From contig JAGHCW010000028.1 of assembly GCA_021160245.1 (NCBI GenBank), forward strand, positions 1 through 35,153: 35,153 nucleotides of DNA, written 5' to 3'. Of this stretch, positions 26,149 to 34,955 are shown piece after piece. Numbering within the stretch: position 1 is the first letter of the stretch; each line of letters starts with the position of its first letter. Origin of the DNA: a bacterium (GTDB taxonomy: Bacteria > B130-G9). Under the pieces are notes generated by a model. That model made no database searches and was not told the origin of the DNA. It saw nothing but the letters and a program-made list of their open reading frames with translations. A program made the position numbers and the translations under genes.

Positions 26149-29079
26149 ATGAAGTTTGGCCTGTCGGCCACGGCAGTAATCATGGTTGCTGTGCTGGTTG
26201 CGTACGGCTCATCTCCGCCAGAGCGAAGCTCTCTGCAAGTCAGGGAGGCGCAGCTCAATTCCCTGATCCTCGCGGCCAAGTTACTGGAGCAACAGTTAGA
26301 ACAAGAGATTGGTCAGCTTGAGGCTATGGCGGCCAGGCCCATTGTCATTGATGCCCAAGTAGGAACGCTAAACGAATCTGACGTGTCCGAACGTGCGGAT
26401 ATGTTCTCCTCGGGTTTTGTTCGATTCGTCTGGTGGATTGATGAGGATTGGCGGATTCTAAAGAGCCTCTCTCAACGGCAATCATCTATTGAGTCTCTGC
26501 TTCTTGACTCAGAGGTCGTCAAACTCGTTCGAAGGAGTATTCGGAATAGGGCGATTGAGACATCAAATTTGGTTACTCTTCCGGATGGAAAGCGAGGATT
26601 TTGGGTCGCGCTTCCCGTCTTTGACGACAGGTCTTATTCCCATTCTGTTGTTGCCGGAATAGACCTTGATCACGTGGGCAGTATGGTCTCCCCCTCCCTC
26701 AGGCAGAAGATGTTCATTCTCGATGAAAAGGGGCAGTTTGCGCTATCAGTAAAGGGGCTGCCCGAGCTTGCGGGCGAGAATTCCGGTTTTTTCACTGAGA
26801 ATGGCACGCCATCTTCGCTGTCACTGCTCTTAGACTGTGTGAGCCGAGGCATACCGGGGGTCGTTGTTCTATCAGAATCTAAAGGGGGTGACGCCAAGCC
26901 GGGCAAATCGGTGCAGGCAGTTGTCGCGCCATTTAGGTTTCTCAAACTCAAATGCGGGCTCTGCTCAGTTTTAACTTTTGGTTCTTCTACCGTTGTGAAG
27001 CAAGGTTTGGCGCCCATCTCTTTGTTCGCGTTGGTCATATCGGCCGCCGCAGCCTTGTTGTCGTTTATGGCGCTCCTTTTCTGGTACAAAGGTCGCAGAA
27101 AAGCCCCCTCTCAAGACGTTAAGGAGCCAGATGGCCAAAAGGGACTCCTATCCTTCAAGGAAGGTCTTGAATCACTTCCCGTCCCAATTGCGGTAACAAA
27201 CTCCATGGGCTCTGTTCAAGTGATGAACCGCGCCTTTCTCTCTCTCATGGGGATGCCGATGGAAATTCCCCCAGGAGGCGCCATTGAGCAGGTATTTCCG
27301 CCTCAATGCCGAGATGGCATATCCGGGCTTATAGACGAGGTGGGAGCTGTTGGAGCCGCCGCGACTCAGATATCACTTCCCAGGGGGAACGTAGGCGCCA
27401 TCGCAATCCTCGCAGAGGGTCACGTGTTTTGTGTTAGGGGCAAGAACCTGATTATGTTGCAGTGTCGAGTCGCGTCTTCAGAATCACCAAGCAAGAACAC
27501 TAGCGCCTCGCCTGAAACATCGGCCGCCGATTTAAATCTTTCAGGTGTGGACGATATGCGCCCGGCGGACTCTCCAATCCGTCCTTCGAGCCCTGACTTA
27601 AGGGAGATTCTGGATAGTCTAAATACCGCGGTTATGATCGTCGGCTCGGATTCTGTTATTCGGATTGCGAACAGCCATGTTCGTGAGTTTATCGGGAGTG
27701 ATGTTGATGGTGGTGAACTCGTAGGCAAATCTTGTATCGATGTACTTCGCGGTTTGAGCGACGCATCTGAGGAGAACGCGCCTCTTTGCCCGGTGAAGGA
27801 GGTCTTGACGAATGGCCAGTCGCACACTTCGAATTACGTAAAAAGGACGGGTGATGACTCGGAGCAGTTCACCGAGGTTATCGCCAGCCCGATAAACCTG
27901 GATAGCGATGACCCTGAGATAATTGTTACCCTGAGAGATGTTACGGAGAAGACGCGGCTTTCTTCTGAACTCGCTCGAACCGTGAGGCTCAAAGCATTGG
28001 GCGAAATGGCCTCGGGCGTGGCACATGATTTCAACAACCTCTTGGGTGTGATTCTTGGGCGAGCCCAGCTGCTGCTTAGAATGATCGGTGTAGAAGACGC
28101 CGGAACGAGGCGCAATGTCGAGATTATCGAGCGTTCGGCGATTGATGGGGCGGAGACGGTTCGTCGGATACAGGAGTTTGCGAAAGTAACTGACACGAGG
28201 TCCTTTGTGCCGGTTGATCTCAATCAGATAATTGAGGATTCGGTTTGTGTAACGAAGCCTCGGTGGAAGGACCAGATACAGAAGAAGGGTAGTTTCATAG
28301 ATGTCCGGGTTGTGAAGGCTGACATTCCTAAGGTTTTGGCCAATCCGTCAGAGTTGCGAGAGGTCTTCCTCAACCTCATCAATAACGCGTTAGACGCGAT
28401 GCCCGAGGGGGGGCGTTTGAGTTTCGAGACCGGGTCAAGCGAGAGGCATGTTTACGCTACAGTTAAAGACAGCGGAGATGGCATTCCGCCAGGGATAATA
28501 AAACGGATATTCGATCCGTTCTTCACCACTAGGGTTGCGTTGAACACCGGGCTGGGCCTTTCGATAGTCTATGGTATTATTAAACGGCACGGTGGCGAGA
28601 TCAGTGTGTTGAGCAGACCTGGCGATTACACGACGTTCAGGATAGAACTCCCCATTATGGAGGGTGATGCGAGGATGAATCAAATGCCGCCAGTGGAGAG
28701 ATCGTATTCTGAGCCGGCCACGCATAAATCGCGGATTCTCATCATTGACGATGAGGAGGATATAAGAAATCTCCTGGTGGACATGCTGGGCAGTGAGGGC
28801 CATACGGTGGAGATTGCTTTATCCGGTACAGACGGCGTCGCGAAGTGCAAAGAAAGAGCCTATGACTACGTGATTACCGACCTTGGTATGCCCGAGATGA
28901 GCGGCTGGGAAGTAGCCAAAAGCATCAAGTCCGAGCGTCCCGGAACCGTTGTTATATTGGCAACCGGATGGGGTCAGCAGTTCGACAAGGAACAGCTAAA
29001 GGAGGCGGGAGTCTCAAAGGTTATTTCAAAGCCGTTCCAGATCGAAGAGGTGTTGCGCAGCATCAATGGGCACCGGTGA
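26149..29079 (+). CDS. hybrid sensor histidine kinase with receiver domain
   Basis: 976 residues. A membrane helix (1-20), an outside sensor region (about 22-285), a second helix (288-311), two PAS-like domains (about 334-440 and 484-600), the phosphoacceptor domain with His626 in GVAHDFNNLLG, the ATPase domain (Asn745-Asn746 in LINNALDAM, GDGIP, FDPFFTT, GLGLSIVYG), and a C-terminal receiver with Asp911 (VITDLGMPEM) and conserved Lys in SKPF. It would sense an outside or membrane signal and phosphorylate its own receiver; the output partner is not nearby, so it may pass phosphate on. HDFNN-type kinases of this group are often orphan hybrids. ATG 26149 is chosen for GGAG eight bases ahead; ATG 26125 lacks a site. 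A hairpin follows the stop. Confidence 0.92.
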   Translation: MKFGLSATAVIMVAVLVAYGSSPPERSSLQVREAQLNSLILAAKLLEQQLEQEIGQLEAMAARPIVIDAQVGTLNESDVSERADMFSSGFVRFVWWIDEDWRILKSLSQRQSSIESLLLDSEVVKLVRRSIRNRAIETSNLVTLPDGKRGFWVALPVFDDRSYSHSVVAGIDLDHVGSMVSPSLRQKMFILDEKGQFALSVKGLPELAGENSGFFTENGTPSSLSLLLDCVSRGIPGVVVLSESKGGDAKPGKSVQAVVAPFRFLKLKCGLCSVLTFGSSTVVKQGLAPISLFALVISAAAALLSFMALLFWYKGRRKAPSQDVKEPDGQKGLLSFKEGLESLPVPIAVTNSMGSVQVMNRAFLSLMGMPMEIPPGGAIEQVFPPQCRDGISGLIDEVGAVGAAATQISLPRGNVGAIAILAEGHVFCVRGKNLIMLQCRVASSESPSKNTSASPETSAADLNLSGVDDMRPADSPIRPSSPDLREILDSLNTAVMIVGSDSVIRIANSHVREFIGSDVDGGELVGKSCIDVLRGLSDASEENAPLCPVKEVLTNGQSHTSNYVKRTGDDSEQFTEVIASPINLDSDDPEIIVTLRDVTEKTRLSSELARTVRLKALGEMASGVAHDFNNLLGVILGRAQLLLRMIGVEDAGTRRNVEIIERSAIDGAETVRRIQEFAKVTDTRSFVPVDLNQIIEDSVCVTKPRWKDQIQKKGSFIDVRVVKADIPKVLANPSELREVFLNLINNALDAMPEGGRLSFETGSSERHVYATVKDSGDGIPPGIIKRIFDPFFTTRVALNTGLGLSIVYGIIKRHGGEISVLSRPGDYTTFRIELPIMEGDARMNQMPPVERSYSEPATHKSRILIIDDEEDIRNLLVDMLGSEGHTVEIALSGTDGVAKCKERAYDYVITDLGMPEMSGWEVAKSIKSERPGTVVILATGWGQQFDKEQLKEAGVSKVISKPFQIEEVLRSINGHR

Positions 29080-29090
29080 TTCCTCGGCGG

Positions 29091-29158
29091 GCTCACAAGC
29101 GCCTGCTCTCTCTTGTGACAGCTTATTTATTGCTTTCCTATTTTGATGATTGCTGTCA
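29091..29158 (+). terminator. overlapping alternative hairpins after the kinase gene
   Basis: Stem 1: TCACAAG (29093-29099) with CTTGTGA (29112-29118), seven pairs around 12 bases, extendable by GC/GC. It is followed by the T-rich TTATTTATTGCTTTCC, as for an intrinsic terminator. Stem 2: TGACAGC (29116-29122) with GCTGTCA (29152-29158), seven pairs around 29 bases. The stems share 29116-29118, so both cannot form fully at once. They lie 12 bases after the kinase stop and 75 bases ahead of ubiB. Confidence 0.5.
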
Positions 29159-29232
29159 TCTTATTCGCGGCAGGCTGGTCAACACTGAGTGGTATCAAAT
29201 GATGATGAATGCAATAGGGGCGTGCTCAAGCG

Positions 29233-30912
29233 ATGTCCTTTCTCCGGATTAATCGAACCTATCGCAATATCAACAGACTCAGACACGTAATAGCCGTTCT
29301 CGTCAAGTACGGCCTCGGTGATATCGTCTCATCACTGAAGATCGACTACTATTTGGGCTGGTTAAAAAGCCTCATATTAAGGCGCGGGCCTCGGAAAGAA
29401 GTTGCCTTGTTGAGCAGGCCGGAGCGAGTGAGGATGGCCACCGAGGAGCTCGGCCCGACATTCATCAAGCTAGGTCAGATGCTCAGCACAAGGCCTGATG
29501 TCGTACCGGTTGAATACGCCATTGAGCTGCGCAAGCTTCTGGATAAGGTCCCTCCGGCCGATTTTGGAAAGGTCAGGGCGAGGATAGAGTCAGAACTCGA
29601 CGGGGATATATCCAGCATCTTCGCGGAGTTTGACCATGATGCTATTGCGGCCGCCTCGATTGCACAGGTTCACGGGGCGAAGCTGAAGTCCGGTGAGGAT
29701 GTGGTTGTCAAAGTTGTTCGGCCTGGTATCGAGTCGGTCATTCAGGCCGACGTAGATATTCTGTTAGAACTGGCTCGACTTCTAAAGAAGCACTTCCCTC
29801 AATCTGACATCATGGACCCTGACGGGCTTGTTGAGGAGTTCTCAAGGTCCATTAAGATGGAACTCGACCTCGCCAGAGAGGGCCGCATCATGGAACGGTT
29901 TGCTGCCAACTTCAACGATGACGAGTCGCTTCGAGTTCCTCGTGTTTACTGGGACTACAGTAGCCGTAGAGTCCTTACGCAGGAGCGGTTCTTTGGCGAA
30001 AGACTCTCATCAGCCGATCTCAGCAAGATACCCAAAGCCGAGCGGAAAAAGGTGGCGGCGAACGGGGCGAGGATTGTGCTGAGCCAGATTCTGGTTCACG
30101 GGCTGTTCCACGCCGATCCCCATCCGGGCAATATATTCCTGCTTGGGGATGGCAAGCTCGGTCTAATAGACTACGGGATGGTCGGCCGGATAGATGAGGA
30201 GACGAGGACGCTAATGGCAGAGCTGCTGCTGGCTGTCTCACGGAATCGTCCCGATAAAGTCGCGGACATCCTCCTGGAGAGCCAGGCCCCGTTGCCCAAG
30301 CTGAACAAAAGCGAGTTTGTCAGGGACATAATGGAGATGAGCGATCTGTACGTGGACATTCCGCTCAAGAACATAATTGTTACGTCGCTTTTTACCGACC
30401 TGATTCAGATCATGAATCGCCACTCGATCAAGTTCCCAAAGGACCTGATGCTCTTCTCAAGGGCTCTTATGACCATAGAGGGTGTTGGCCGCAAGTTGGA
30501 CCCGGAGTTCAATATGATAGAGAACGCCCGTCCCTTTGTTGAGGAATTCATGCGAGATAGACTCGGCGCGAGGCGCCTCGCGAGGGAGGCAGGGGAGACT
30601 CTGAGTCAGTACACAAAGCTGGCCAGCTCGTTACCGAGGGACGTTACCTTGCTCCTCAGGAAGCTCAAAGAGAGTCAGATGGAGATAGGATTCGTGCATA
30701 AGGGCCTTGAGGACTTCTCTTCGAGAATGGAGAAATCCTTCTCTAGATTGACACTGGGACTCATGATCAGCTCCCTGATAATTGGCTCTTCTCTCCTTGC
30801 AGCAGCCGGGACACGGTCTGAAATACTCGGCCTTTCATTCCACTCGCTCGTCGGTTTCATAGCGGCCATAATTCTGGCGCTTCTATTGCTGGTTTCTATT
30901 TTGAGATCGTAG
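29233..30912 (+). CDS. UbiB/AarF/ABC1-family atypical kinase
   Basis: 559 residues, normal length. The family marks are present: KLGQ (79-82) in PTFIKLGQMLSTRPD, the Ala-rich loop AAASIAQVH (139-147), Lys160 in VVVKVVRPG, the catalytic HADPHPGN (293-300) and IDYG (312-315). Two C-terminal membrane helices (about 508-530 and 536-557) hold it in the inner membrane. UbiB proteins are ATPases needed for ubiquinone or other isoprenoid-lipid synthesis. No quinone synthesis gene is nearby. ATG at 29233 has AGGGG twelve bases ahead, a weak arrangement. It follows the kinase gene on the same strand across a hairpin-bearing 153-base gap. Confidence 0.93.
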   Translation: MSFLRINRTYRNINRLRHVIAVLVKYGLGDIVSSLKIDYYLGWLKSLILRRGPRKEVALLSRPERVRMATEELGPTFIKLGQMLSTRPDVVPVEYAIELRKLLDKVPPADFGKVRARIESELDGDISSIFAEFDHDAIAAASIAQVHGAKLKSGEDVVVKVVRPGIESVIQADVDILLELARLLKKHFPQSDIMDPDGLVEEFSRSIKMELDLAREGRIMERFAANFNDDESLRVPRVYWDYSSRRVLTQERFFGERLSSADLSKIPKAERKKVAANGARIVLSQILVHGLFHADPHPGNIFLLGDGKLGLIDYGMVGRIDEETRTLMAELLLAVSRNRPDKVADILLESQAPLPKLNKSEFVRDIMEMSDLYVDIPLKNIIVTSLFTDLIQIMNRHSIKFPKDLMLFSRALMTIEGVGRKLDPEFNMIENARPFVEEFMRDRLGARRLAREAGETLSQYTKLASSLPRDVTLLLRKLKESQMEIGFVHKGLEDFSSRMEKSFSRLTLGLMISSLIIGSSLLAAAGTRSEILGLSFHSLVGFIAAIILALLLLVSILRS

Positions 30913-30982
30913 CCAGGGTGGGTTGGCTATCTATCGAGGCAGTTCTGCTCATCTATTTGCCCATACTGTACGGAGCCCGGGC

Positions 30983-31011
30983 GGACAGCTGCGGCTCTTG
31001 CAGTCATGTCC
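30983..31011. terminator. imperfect hairpin between ubiB and the lipoprotein gene
   Basis: GGACA (30983-30987) pairs with TGTCC (31007-31011), and inside it CTGC (30989-30992) with GCAG (31000-31003), leaving one and three unpaired bases between. It sits in the 129-base gap between convergent genes. There is no T tract on either strand. Weak support as a shared terminator. Confidence 0.25.
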
Positions 31012-31041
31012 CTTCAACAGAGCAAGCCAAGCCAGGGCCGG

Positions 31042-31485
31042 CTAGAGAATTGTCCAGACGTCCTCTTCTTCATAAGCGACGCGGCGGCACTGCAACCGAA
31101 CGTTCATCGTCCTGTCGTATTCTCGCTCGACCTTTGATGTGAATCGAACCACGAGCGTGACATTACTTGTAGTGACCATTCTAGTTACTGAAGTATGGCC
31201 AGGGATGGAACTTAGCACCTGATGTTCTATGTTCGTAACTGGCAACGCCGTTATTTTCCCGTCCTTATCGAAGGCCTCGATTGTGAATGCGTCTTTGAGA
31301 CCAGTCGCTCTTCCACATGCGAGCAAAGCGCGCCTATTCCCTGAGTTGTAAGCGTTCACGTAAGTGCGGAGCGTGCTCTCCGGGGTTCTAAGGTCCACTT
31401 CTTTGCTGCCGCATCCGAGTAGTAGGATGCTCAAGACTAAAACCAACAACGCCGCCCGGACAATGATTCTGGCTGATATTTCCAA
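31042..31485 (-). CDS. small lipoprotein
   Basis: 147 residues. The lipoprotein signal is clear: hydrophobic residues 7-23 and the lipobox LLLGC with Cys25. The mature part begins TPESTLRTYVNAYNSGNRRALLAC, typical of small NTF2-like (DUF4878-type) domains with a helix then a curved sheet. Such domains bind small ligands or stabilise envelope complexes; the role here is unknown. TTG at 31485 has GGAGG six bases ahead, a clear start. It begins 15 bases after the stop of the exported protein upstream, so the two are probably one operon and act together at the envelope. Confidence 0.78.
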   Translation of the reverse strand: MEISARIIVRAALLVLVLSILLLGCGSKEVDLRTPESTLRTYVNAYNSGNRRALLACGRATGLKDAFTIEAFDKDGKITALPVTNIEHQVLSSIPGHTSVTRMVTTSNVTLVVRFTSKVEREYDRTMNVRLQCRRVAYEEEDVWTIL

Positions 31486-31500
31486 AGAAAACCTCCAAGA

Positions 31501-32328
31501 CTATTTCGTCGAGGGCGTCTTCCCCTCTTTTGACCCAAATCCTCTTCGCATATCTGCTTTTATGGGCTTTCCAACAACCACGGACTCTGCGCCGGAGAAG
31601 CCAAAGTCCTTGATAGTCAGCTCTTTCCTTTGAATCCTTCCAAATGAAGTCTTCTCATAGATTACTCTCGCAAGCCCCCAGATCGGGACCTTGTCATTGA
31701 CAAAGGCTCGATATTTCCAAGAACGATGCGCAGAGATCTTGCTTTTGAGATCGGCCTTGAACTCCTGACAGCGAGTCTTCTTTCCCTTTATCTCGATTGT
31801 CGCCAGACGTTTCATCAGCTTCATCTCGGCAAGCGACTTAATCGGTTCATCCTGAGCAAATCCTGGCCTTTTACCTCTTTTTCTGAGATCGTCATTCACC
31901 ATCTTCATCACGCCCGCGTCCGCCTCGGTTGGGTTGGCGCCAGGCTCCCAGACTAGATAGCGCTCAGAAACGCCGATATTGGGAATGACTGAAAGGGTAC
32001 AAAGCATCGATTCCGCGTTCACTTCCGGTGTATCAGGGAGAAGCAGCTTGTAAACCATCCGGTTCTTCTCATCTCGTCTTATGTCATACTCGTGCCACAG
32101 GCAGTCTCGGCCGGCGAACTTCTCCGCCCCAACGATGGAGTACTTGAGTTCGGCAGTCGTCTTCTTTCCCTCGCCTCCGTCCTGCGTAAGAGTATATAGC
32201 GCCCATTGGCCAACCTTGAGCTTAGGCACAACGAGCGTCTTGTTCGAAGATGCCCAACCTAATGTTAGCAGAACCATAACAAGCCCAAAAGCCAACGCAA
32301 CCGAGGTTGGCCTCAATCGTTCCCGCAT
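31501..32328 (-). CDS. exported protein of unknown function
   Basis: 275 residues. The signal peptide (about 1-26) has the basic start MRERLR, a hydrophobic core LAFGLVMVLLTLG and an Ala-Ser-Ser exit. The mature part is strand-rich with a WALYTL-type opening (VGQWALYTLTQDG), CLWHEYDIRRDEKNRMVYKLLL, and a basic C-terminus. The pattern recalls periplasmic proteins of the outer-membrane or lipoprotein-carrier kind, but I do not recognise the family. I set the start at ATG 32328 with GGGGAG six bases ahead; in-frame codons up to 32469 lack a site and would bury the signal. A promoter lies about 45 bases upstream. Confidence 0.75.
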   Translation of the reverse strand: MRERLRPTSVALAFGLVMVLLTLGWASSNKTLVVPKLKVGQWALYTLTQDGGEGKKTTAELKYSIVGAEKFAGRDCLWHEYDIRRDEKNRMVYKLLLPDTPEVNAESMLCTLSVIPNIGVSERYLVWEPGANPTEADAGVMKMVNDDLRKRGKRPGFAQDEPIKSLAEMKLMKRLATIEIKGKKTRCQEFKADLKSKISAHRSWKYRAFVNDKVPIWGLARVIYEKTSFGRIQRKELTIKDFGFSGAESVVVGKPIKADMRRGFGSKEGKTPSTK

Positions 32329-32373
32329 AAAACTCTCCCCATATTGTAAGTTCTTATCCTTCAATCCCCAAGT

Positions 32374-32407
32374 ATAATGATGCGGTACCGCAAGCTTGTC
32401 AACAAGC
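32374..32407 (-). promoter_or_regulatory. promoter with overlapping palindrome
   Basis: On the minus strand TTGACA (32402-32397) is a perfect -35, followed after 17 bases by CATTAT (32379-32374), four of six for the -10. Transcription would start near 32367, about 39 bases ahead of the exported-protein start. The palindrome GCTTGTCAACAAGC (32394-32407, six pairs around CA) covers the -35, so a repressor or activator may bind there. Confidence 0.55.
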
Positions 32408-32415
32408 ATTTTACG

Positions 32416-32440
32416 GGAGTCTTTGTCTTGTGGAGACTCC
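32416..32440. repeat. hairpin in the divergent control region
   Basis: GGAGTCT (32416-32422) and AGACTCC (32434-32440) form a perfect 7-pair stem with an 11-base loop, followed on the plus strand by a C/T-rich run. It lies just upstream of both divergent promoters. It could be the end of an upstream RNA or a protein site. Confidence 0.4.
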
Positions 32441-32454
32441 TCCCCTTTCCCCCA

Positions 32455-32481
32455 TTGACCCATCAACAAGGAGGCTATAAC
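32455..32481 (+). promoter_or_regulatory. candidate promoter of the aminotransferase gene
   Basis: TTGACC (32455-32460) and TATAAC (32476-32481) each match consensus at five of six positions, but the spacer is 15 bases, shorter than ideal. The leader would be about 50 bases. No lysine riboswitch or T-box is recognised. Confidence 0.35.
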
Positions 32482-32538
32482 ATCTGGTGTCTTTTCTCGA
32501 TGAACTAATGGTTATTATTGTATGATGGAGGATGAATT

Positions 32539-33720
32539 GTGATGAAGGCTTCTAAGCGCGTATTGAATATGCCGACGTATGTTTTTGCCGCGGTTGACGA
32601 GGTTAAGTTCGACCTTCTGAAGAAGGGTGTTGACGTGATCGATTTCGGAATCGGCAACCCCGACCGCCGGCCGCCCAAGTTCATGCTCGAGGCGCTGAAG
32701 CGGGCGATAGACGACGACGAGCATCAGAATCACCGTTATTCCCAGTTTATGGGCGTCATCGAGCTTCGTGAGGCCGTGGCGAATTGGTATAAGCGGCGGT
32801 TCAATGTGACGCTCGATCCTGAGACTGAGATACTGCCGCTCGTCGGGTCAAAAGAGGGCCTGCTCAGCCTCTATATGGCTTATCTGGACAAGGGCGACAC
32901 GGCGCTCATTCCCTCTCCGTGCTATCCCGCCCACATCGGCGCGGCGCGCGCGGCTGAGGCGGATATCCAAGAAATGGGACTTCTAGAGGAGAACGCATTC
33001 CTGCCGGACCTGGACGCCATTGACGAGGCGGTGGCCAAGCGAGCGAAGTTCCTGCTTTTCAACTACCCGAATAATCCAACGGGCGCGATTGAGACACGAG
33101 AGTTTTATGAGGACGTGCTGGAATACGGGATCAAGCACGACATTCTGCTCATCTCGGACATCGCATATAGCGAGCTGTCGCTTGAGCCTGATTACGTTCC
33201 GATGAGTTTTCTGGAACTGCCGGACGCCAAAAAATACGCCGTAGAGTTCTATTCCTGCTCGAAGTCCTACAACATGCCGGGCTGGCGAGTTGGTTTCATG
33301 GTTGGCAATCGAGAGGTGATAGCGAACACGCTGAAGATCAAGACGACCAAGGATTTCTCGATCTTTCTTGCAGTTCAGCGGGCGATTGCGGAGATACTCA
33401 ACAAGGGCGAGGACTTTGCCAAGCCAAACGCAGAGCTTTACAGGCGGCGGCGCGACGTGCTTGTGGATGGCCTGCTGGCTATAGGCTGGCACGTGCCTCG
33501 GCCAAAGGCAGGCATGTATATCTGGACGAAGATACCAGAGCAATTCTCCGGCTCGATGACCTTTGTCAAGGAGCTTGCCCAGAAGTCCGGCGTGATCATG
33601 TCGCCGGGCAGCGGCTTTGGCGGATATGGCGAGGGCTATGTCCGAATGGCGCTAGTAGTTGAGGAGGACCGCATAAAGGAGGCCGTGCAGCGCATCGCGG
33701 ATTCTGGCATACTCCGGTGA
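32539..33720 (+). CDS. class I aminotransferase (DapL/AlaC-like)
   Basis: 394 codons with the stop. PLP-site marks: GIGNPDRRPP (37-46), YPNNPTG with Asn179, Asp207 in LISDIAYSEL, the Schiff-base Lys242 in CSKSYNMPGWRVGF, and the C-terminal GEGYVRMAL with the substrate-carboxylate Arg. It resembles both LL-diaminopimelate aminotransferases, which make lysine and peptidoglycan precursor directly from tetrahydrodipicolinate, and alanine-forming transaminases such as AlaC. Sequence reading alone cannot choose; no other lysine gene is present. GGAGG at 32527-32531 serves GTG 32539 or ATG 32542. No frameshift is seen. Confidence 0.85.
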   Translation: MMKASKRVLNMPTYVFAAVDEVKFDLLKKGVDVIDFGIGNPDRRPPKFMLEALKRAIDDDEHQNHRYSQFMGVIELREAVANWYKRRFNVTLDPETEILPLVGSKEGLLSLYMAYLDKGDTALIPSPCYPAHIGAARAAEADIQEMGLLEENAFLPDLDAIDEAVAKRAKFLLFNYPNNPTGAIETREFYEDVLEYGIKHDILLISDIAYSELSLEPDYVPMSFLELPDAKKYAVEFYSCSKSYNMPGWRVGFMVGNREVIANTLKIKTTKDFSIFLAVQRAIAEILNKGEDFAKPNAELYRRRRDVLVDGLLAIGWHVPRPKAGMYIWTKIPEQFSGSMTFVKELAQKSGVIMSPGSGFGGYGEGYVRMALVVEEDRIKEAVQRIADSGILR

Positions 33721-33774
33721 AGATACGAGATGCCCTTTGATTTGGCCTTTAATTCTACATTTGGGTGATCGTCT

Positions 33775-34827
33775 ATGAAGTCTCAGACTGCAACTCTGGA
33801 CTTTCTTCGCAATCCGCCGGTGAGCGAAGAACCGCCTCCGCAGAAAAGCGGAACTTCCGAGAGACTTGGCAGGCTGGACCTTCGGGGAGACCAGAGAGAA
33901 CGCGTGCTCCCATTTTGCCGGCTAGGCCCCGGCGATGTTTGGGAGGATGGCGCGTGCGGCCACAAGGTTGGTGTGTTGGACGCGGCAAGCCCGGGCGATG
34001 TCGAGAAGATAGCGGGCAATGCGAAGGCAGAACTGGTTGTCAATGATCCTCCGTACAATGTCGCTGTCGGCAACGCCAACACTGGTTCATTGTCAAAAGT
34101 GCCTTTAGATGAGTACCTGCAATTTTCCAGGAGATGGGTTCAAAACGCGATTGGGGTCATGGCAGATGACTCGCATCTTTATGTTTGGATGGGCACGGAC
34201 TACAAAGAGGGGTTTCAGCCCCTCCCGGATTTCCTCATTCTGATGAGGCGATTCCCAGAGCTAAAGCCCAGAAATATGATAACTCTGCGCAACCAGAGAG
34301 GATATGGGACACAGAAGAACTGGATGTGGGTTAGACAGGAGTTGCTGTATTATACACAAGGCAGGCCCCCGTTTGACGTAAGCGCTGTGTACACGGATAT
34401 CCCGAAACTTGTGCAGGGCTACTACAAGAACATTGGCGGGAAGCGCACGGAGAACCTGGAGCGAAGTAAATCCAACTGCATTCGCGCAGGCAACGTCTGG
34501 GTGGATATCCAGCAGGTGTTCTACAGAATGCAAGAGAACGTGGCAGGATGCTATGCCCAAAAACCTCTGAAGGCCATAGAGCGAATAATCCTGGCTAACA
34601 GCTCCAAGGGCGACCTAGTGTTCGATTTCTTCGCTCATTCTGGCACAACTCTGCTTGCCGGCGAGAGATTAGGGAGGAGAGTCTATACATTTGATTTGGA
34701 CCCCGTGTTCGCTGAGATCACCATTAGGAGATTGGAGCACTACAGGGCTACTGGAGAAGCAGGATGGCAGTGGAGAAGCCCCTTCCCGGAGATAGAGCGG
34801 GAGCGAGAAGGAAGCACGTGGACCTAA
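33775..34827 (+). CDS. site-specific DNA methyltransferase (N4/N6 amino type)
   Basis: 350 residues. Motif IV DPPYNV (91-96) precedes the AdoMet-binding motif I, VFDFFAHSGTT (282-292), which is the beta-class order. GDVWEDGACGHKVGVLDA (53-70) resembles the lead-in of this family, and AQKPLKAIERII before motif I is typical. The middle (about 105-250) would hold target recognition. The enzyme should methylate adenine N6 or cytosine N4 at an unknown site. No restriction gene, helicase or specificity subunit is next to it, so it is solitary in this window and may be regulatory or defensive against a nuclease elsewhere. The ATG has GGTGAT five bases ahead. Its 3' end overlaps a small frame starting at 34764. 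Confidence 0.88.
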   Translation: MKSQTATLDFLRNPPVSEEPPPQKSGTSERLGRLDLRGDQRERVLPFCRLGPGDVWEDGACGHKVGVLDAASPGDVEKIAGNAKAELVVNDPPYNVAVGNANTGSLSKVPLDEYLQFSRRWVQNAIGVMADDSHLYVWMGTDYKEGFQPLPDFLILMRRFPELKPRNMITLRNQRGYGTQKNWMWVRQELLYYTQGRPPFDVSAVYTDIPKLVQGYYKNIGGKRTENLERSKSNCIRAGNVWVDIQQVFYRMQENVAGCYAQKPLKAIERIILANSSKGDLVFDFFAHSGTTLLAGERLGRRVYTFDLDPVFAEITIRRLEHYRATGEAGWQWRSPFPEIEREREGSTWT

Positions 34828-34889
34828 ACGAACTGAGGCAGAAGATCGCCTCAATCATGGAGAGTCTGAGAATAGAGGACAAGCAATGA
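34764..34889 (+). CDS. possible 41-residue protein overlapping the methyltransferase end
   Basis: ATG 34764 has GGAG seven bases ahead and opens a 41-codon frame in another phase, overlapping the last 64 bases of the methyltransferase gene. The product starts MAVEKPLPGDRAGARRKHVD and continues as a charged helix (ELRQKIASIMESLRIEDKQ). The helix-like second half lies past the methyltransferase stop, where there is no pressure from that gene, which gives mild support. No family recognised. Confidence 0.35.
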   Translation: MAVEKPLPGDRAGARRKHVDLNELRQKIASIMESLRIEDKQ

Positions 34890-34955
34890 TTTCGATACGT
34901 ACAGAGTTAATCCGTCTGAGATTGCCCAACGTGTGATCGAGAAGGGGACAACGAA

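Noticed and set aside
32329-32538. Lysine riboswitch or T-box ahead of the aminotransferase
   Set aside because: The leader from the candidate promoter is only about 50 bases and none of the conserved blocks is seen.
32522-32542. Short upstream frame MMEDEL overlapping the aminotransferase start
   Set aside because: It only spans the ribosome binding site and is explained by that sequence; no independent initiation signal.
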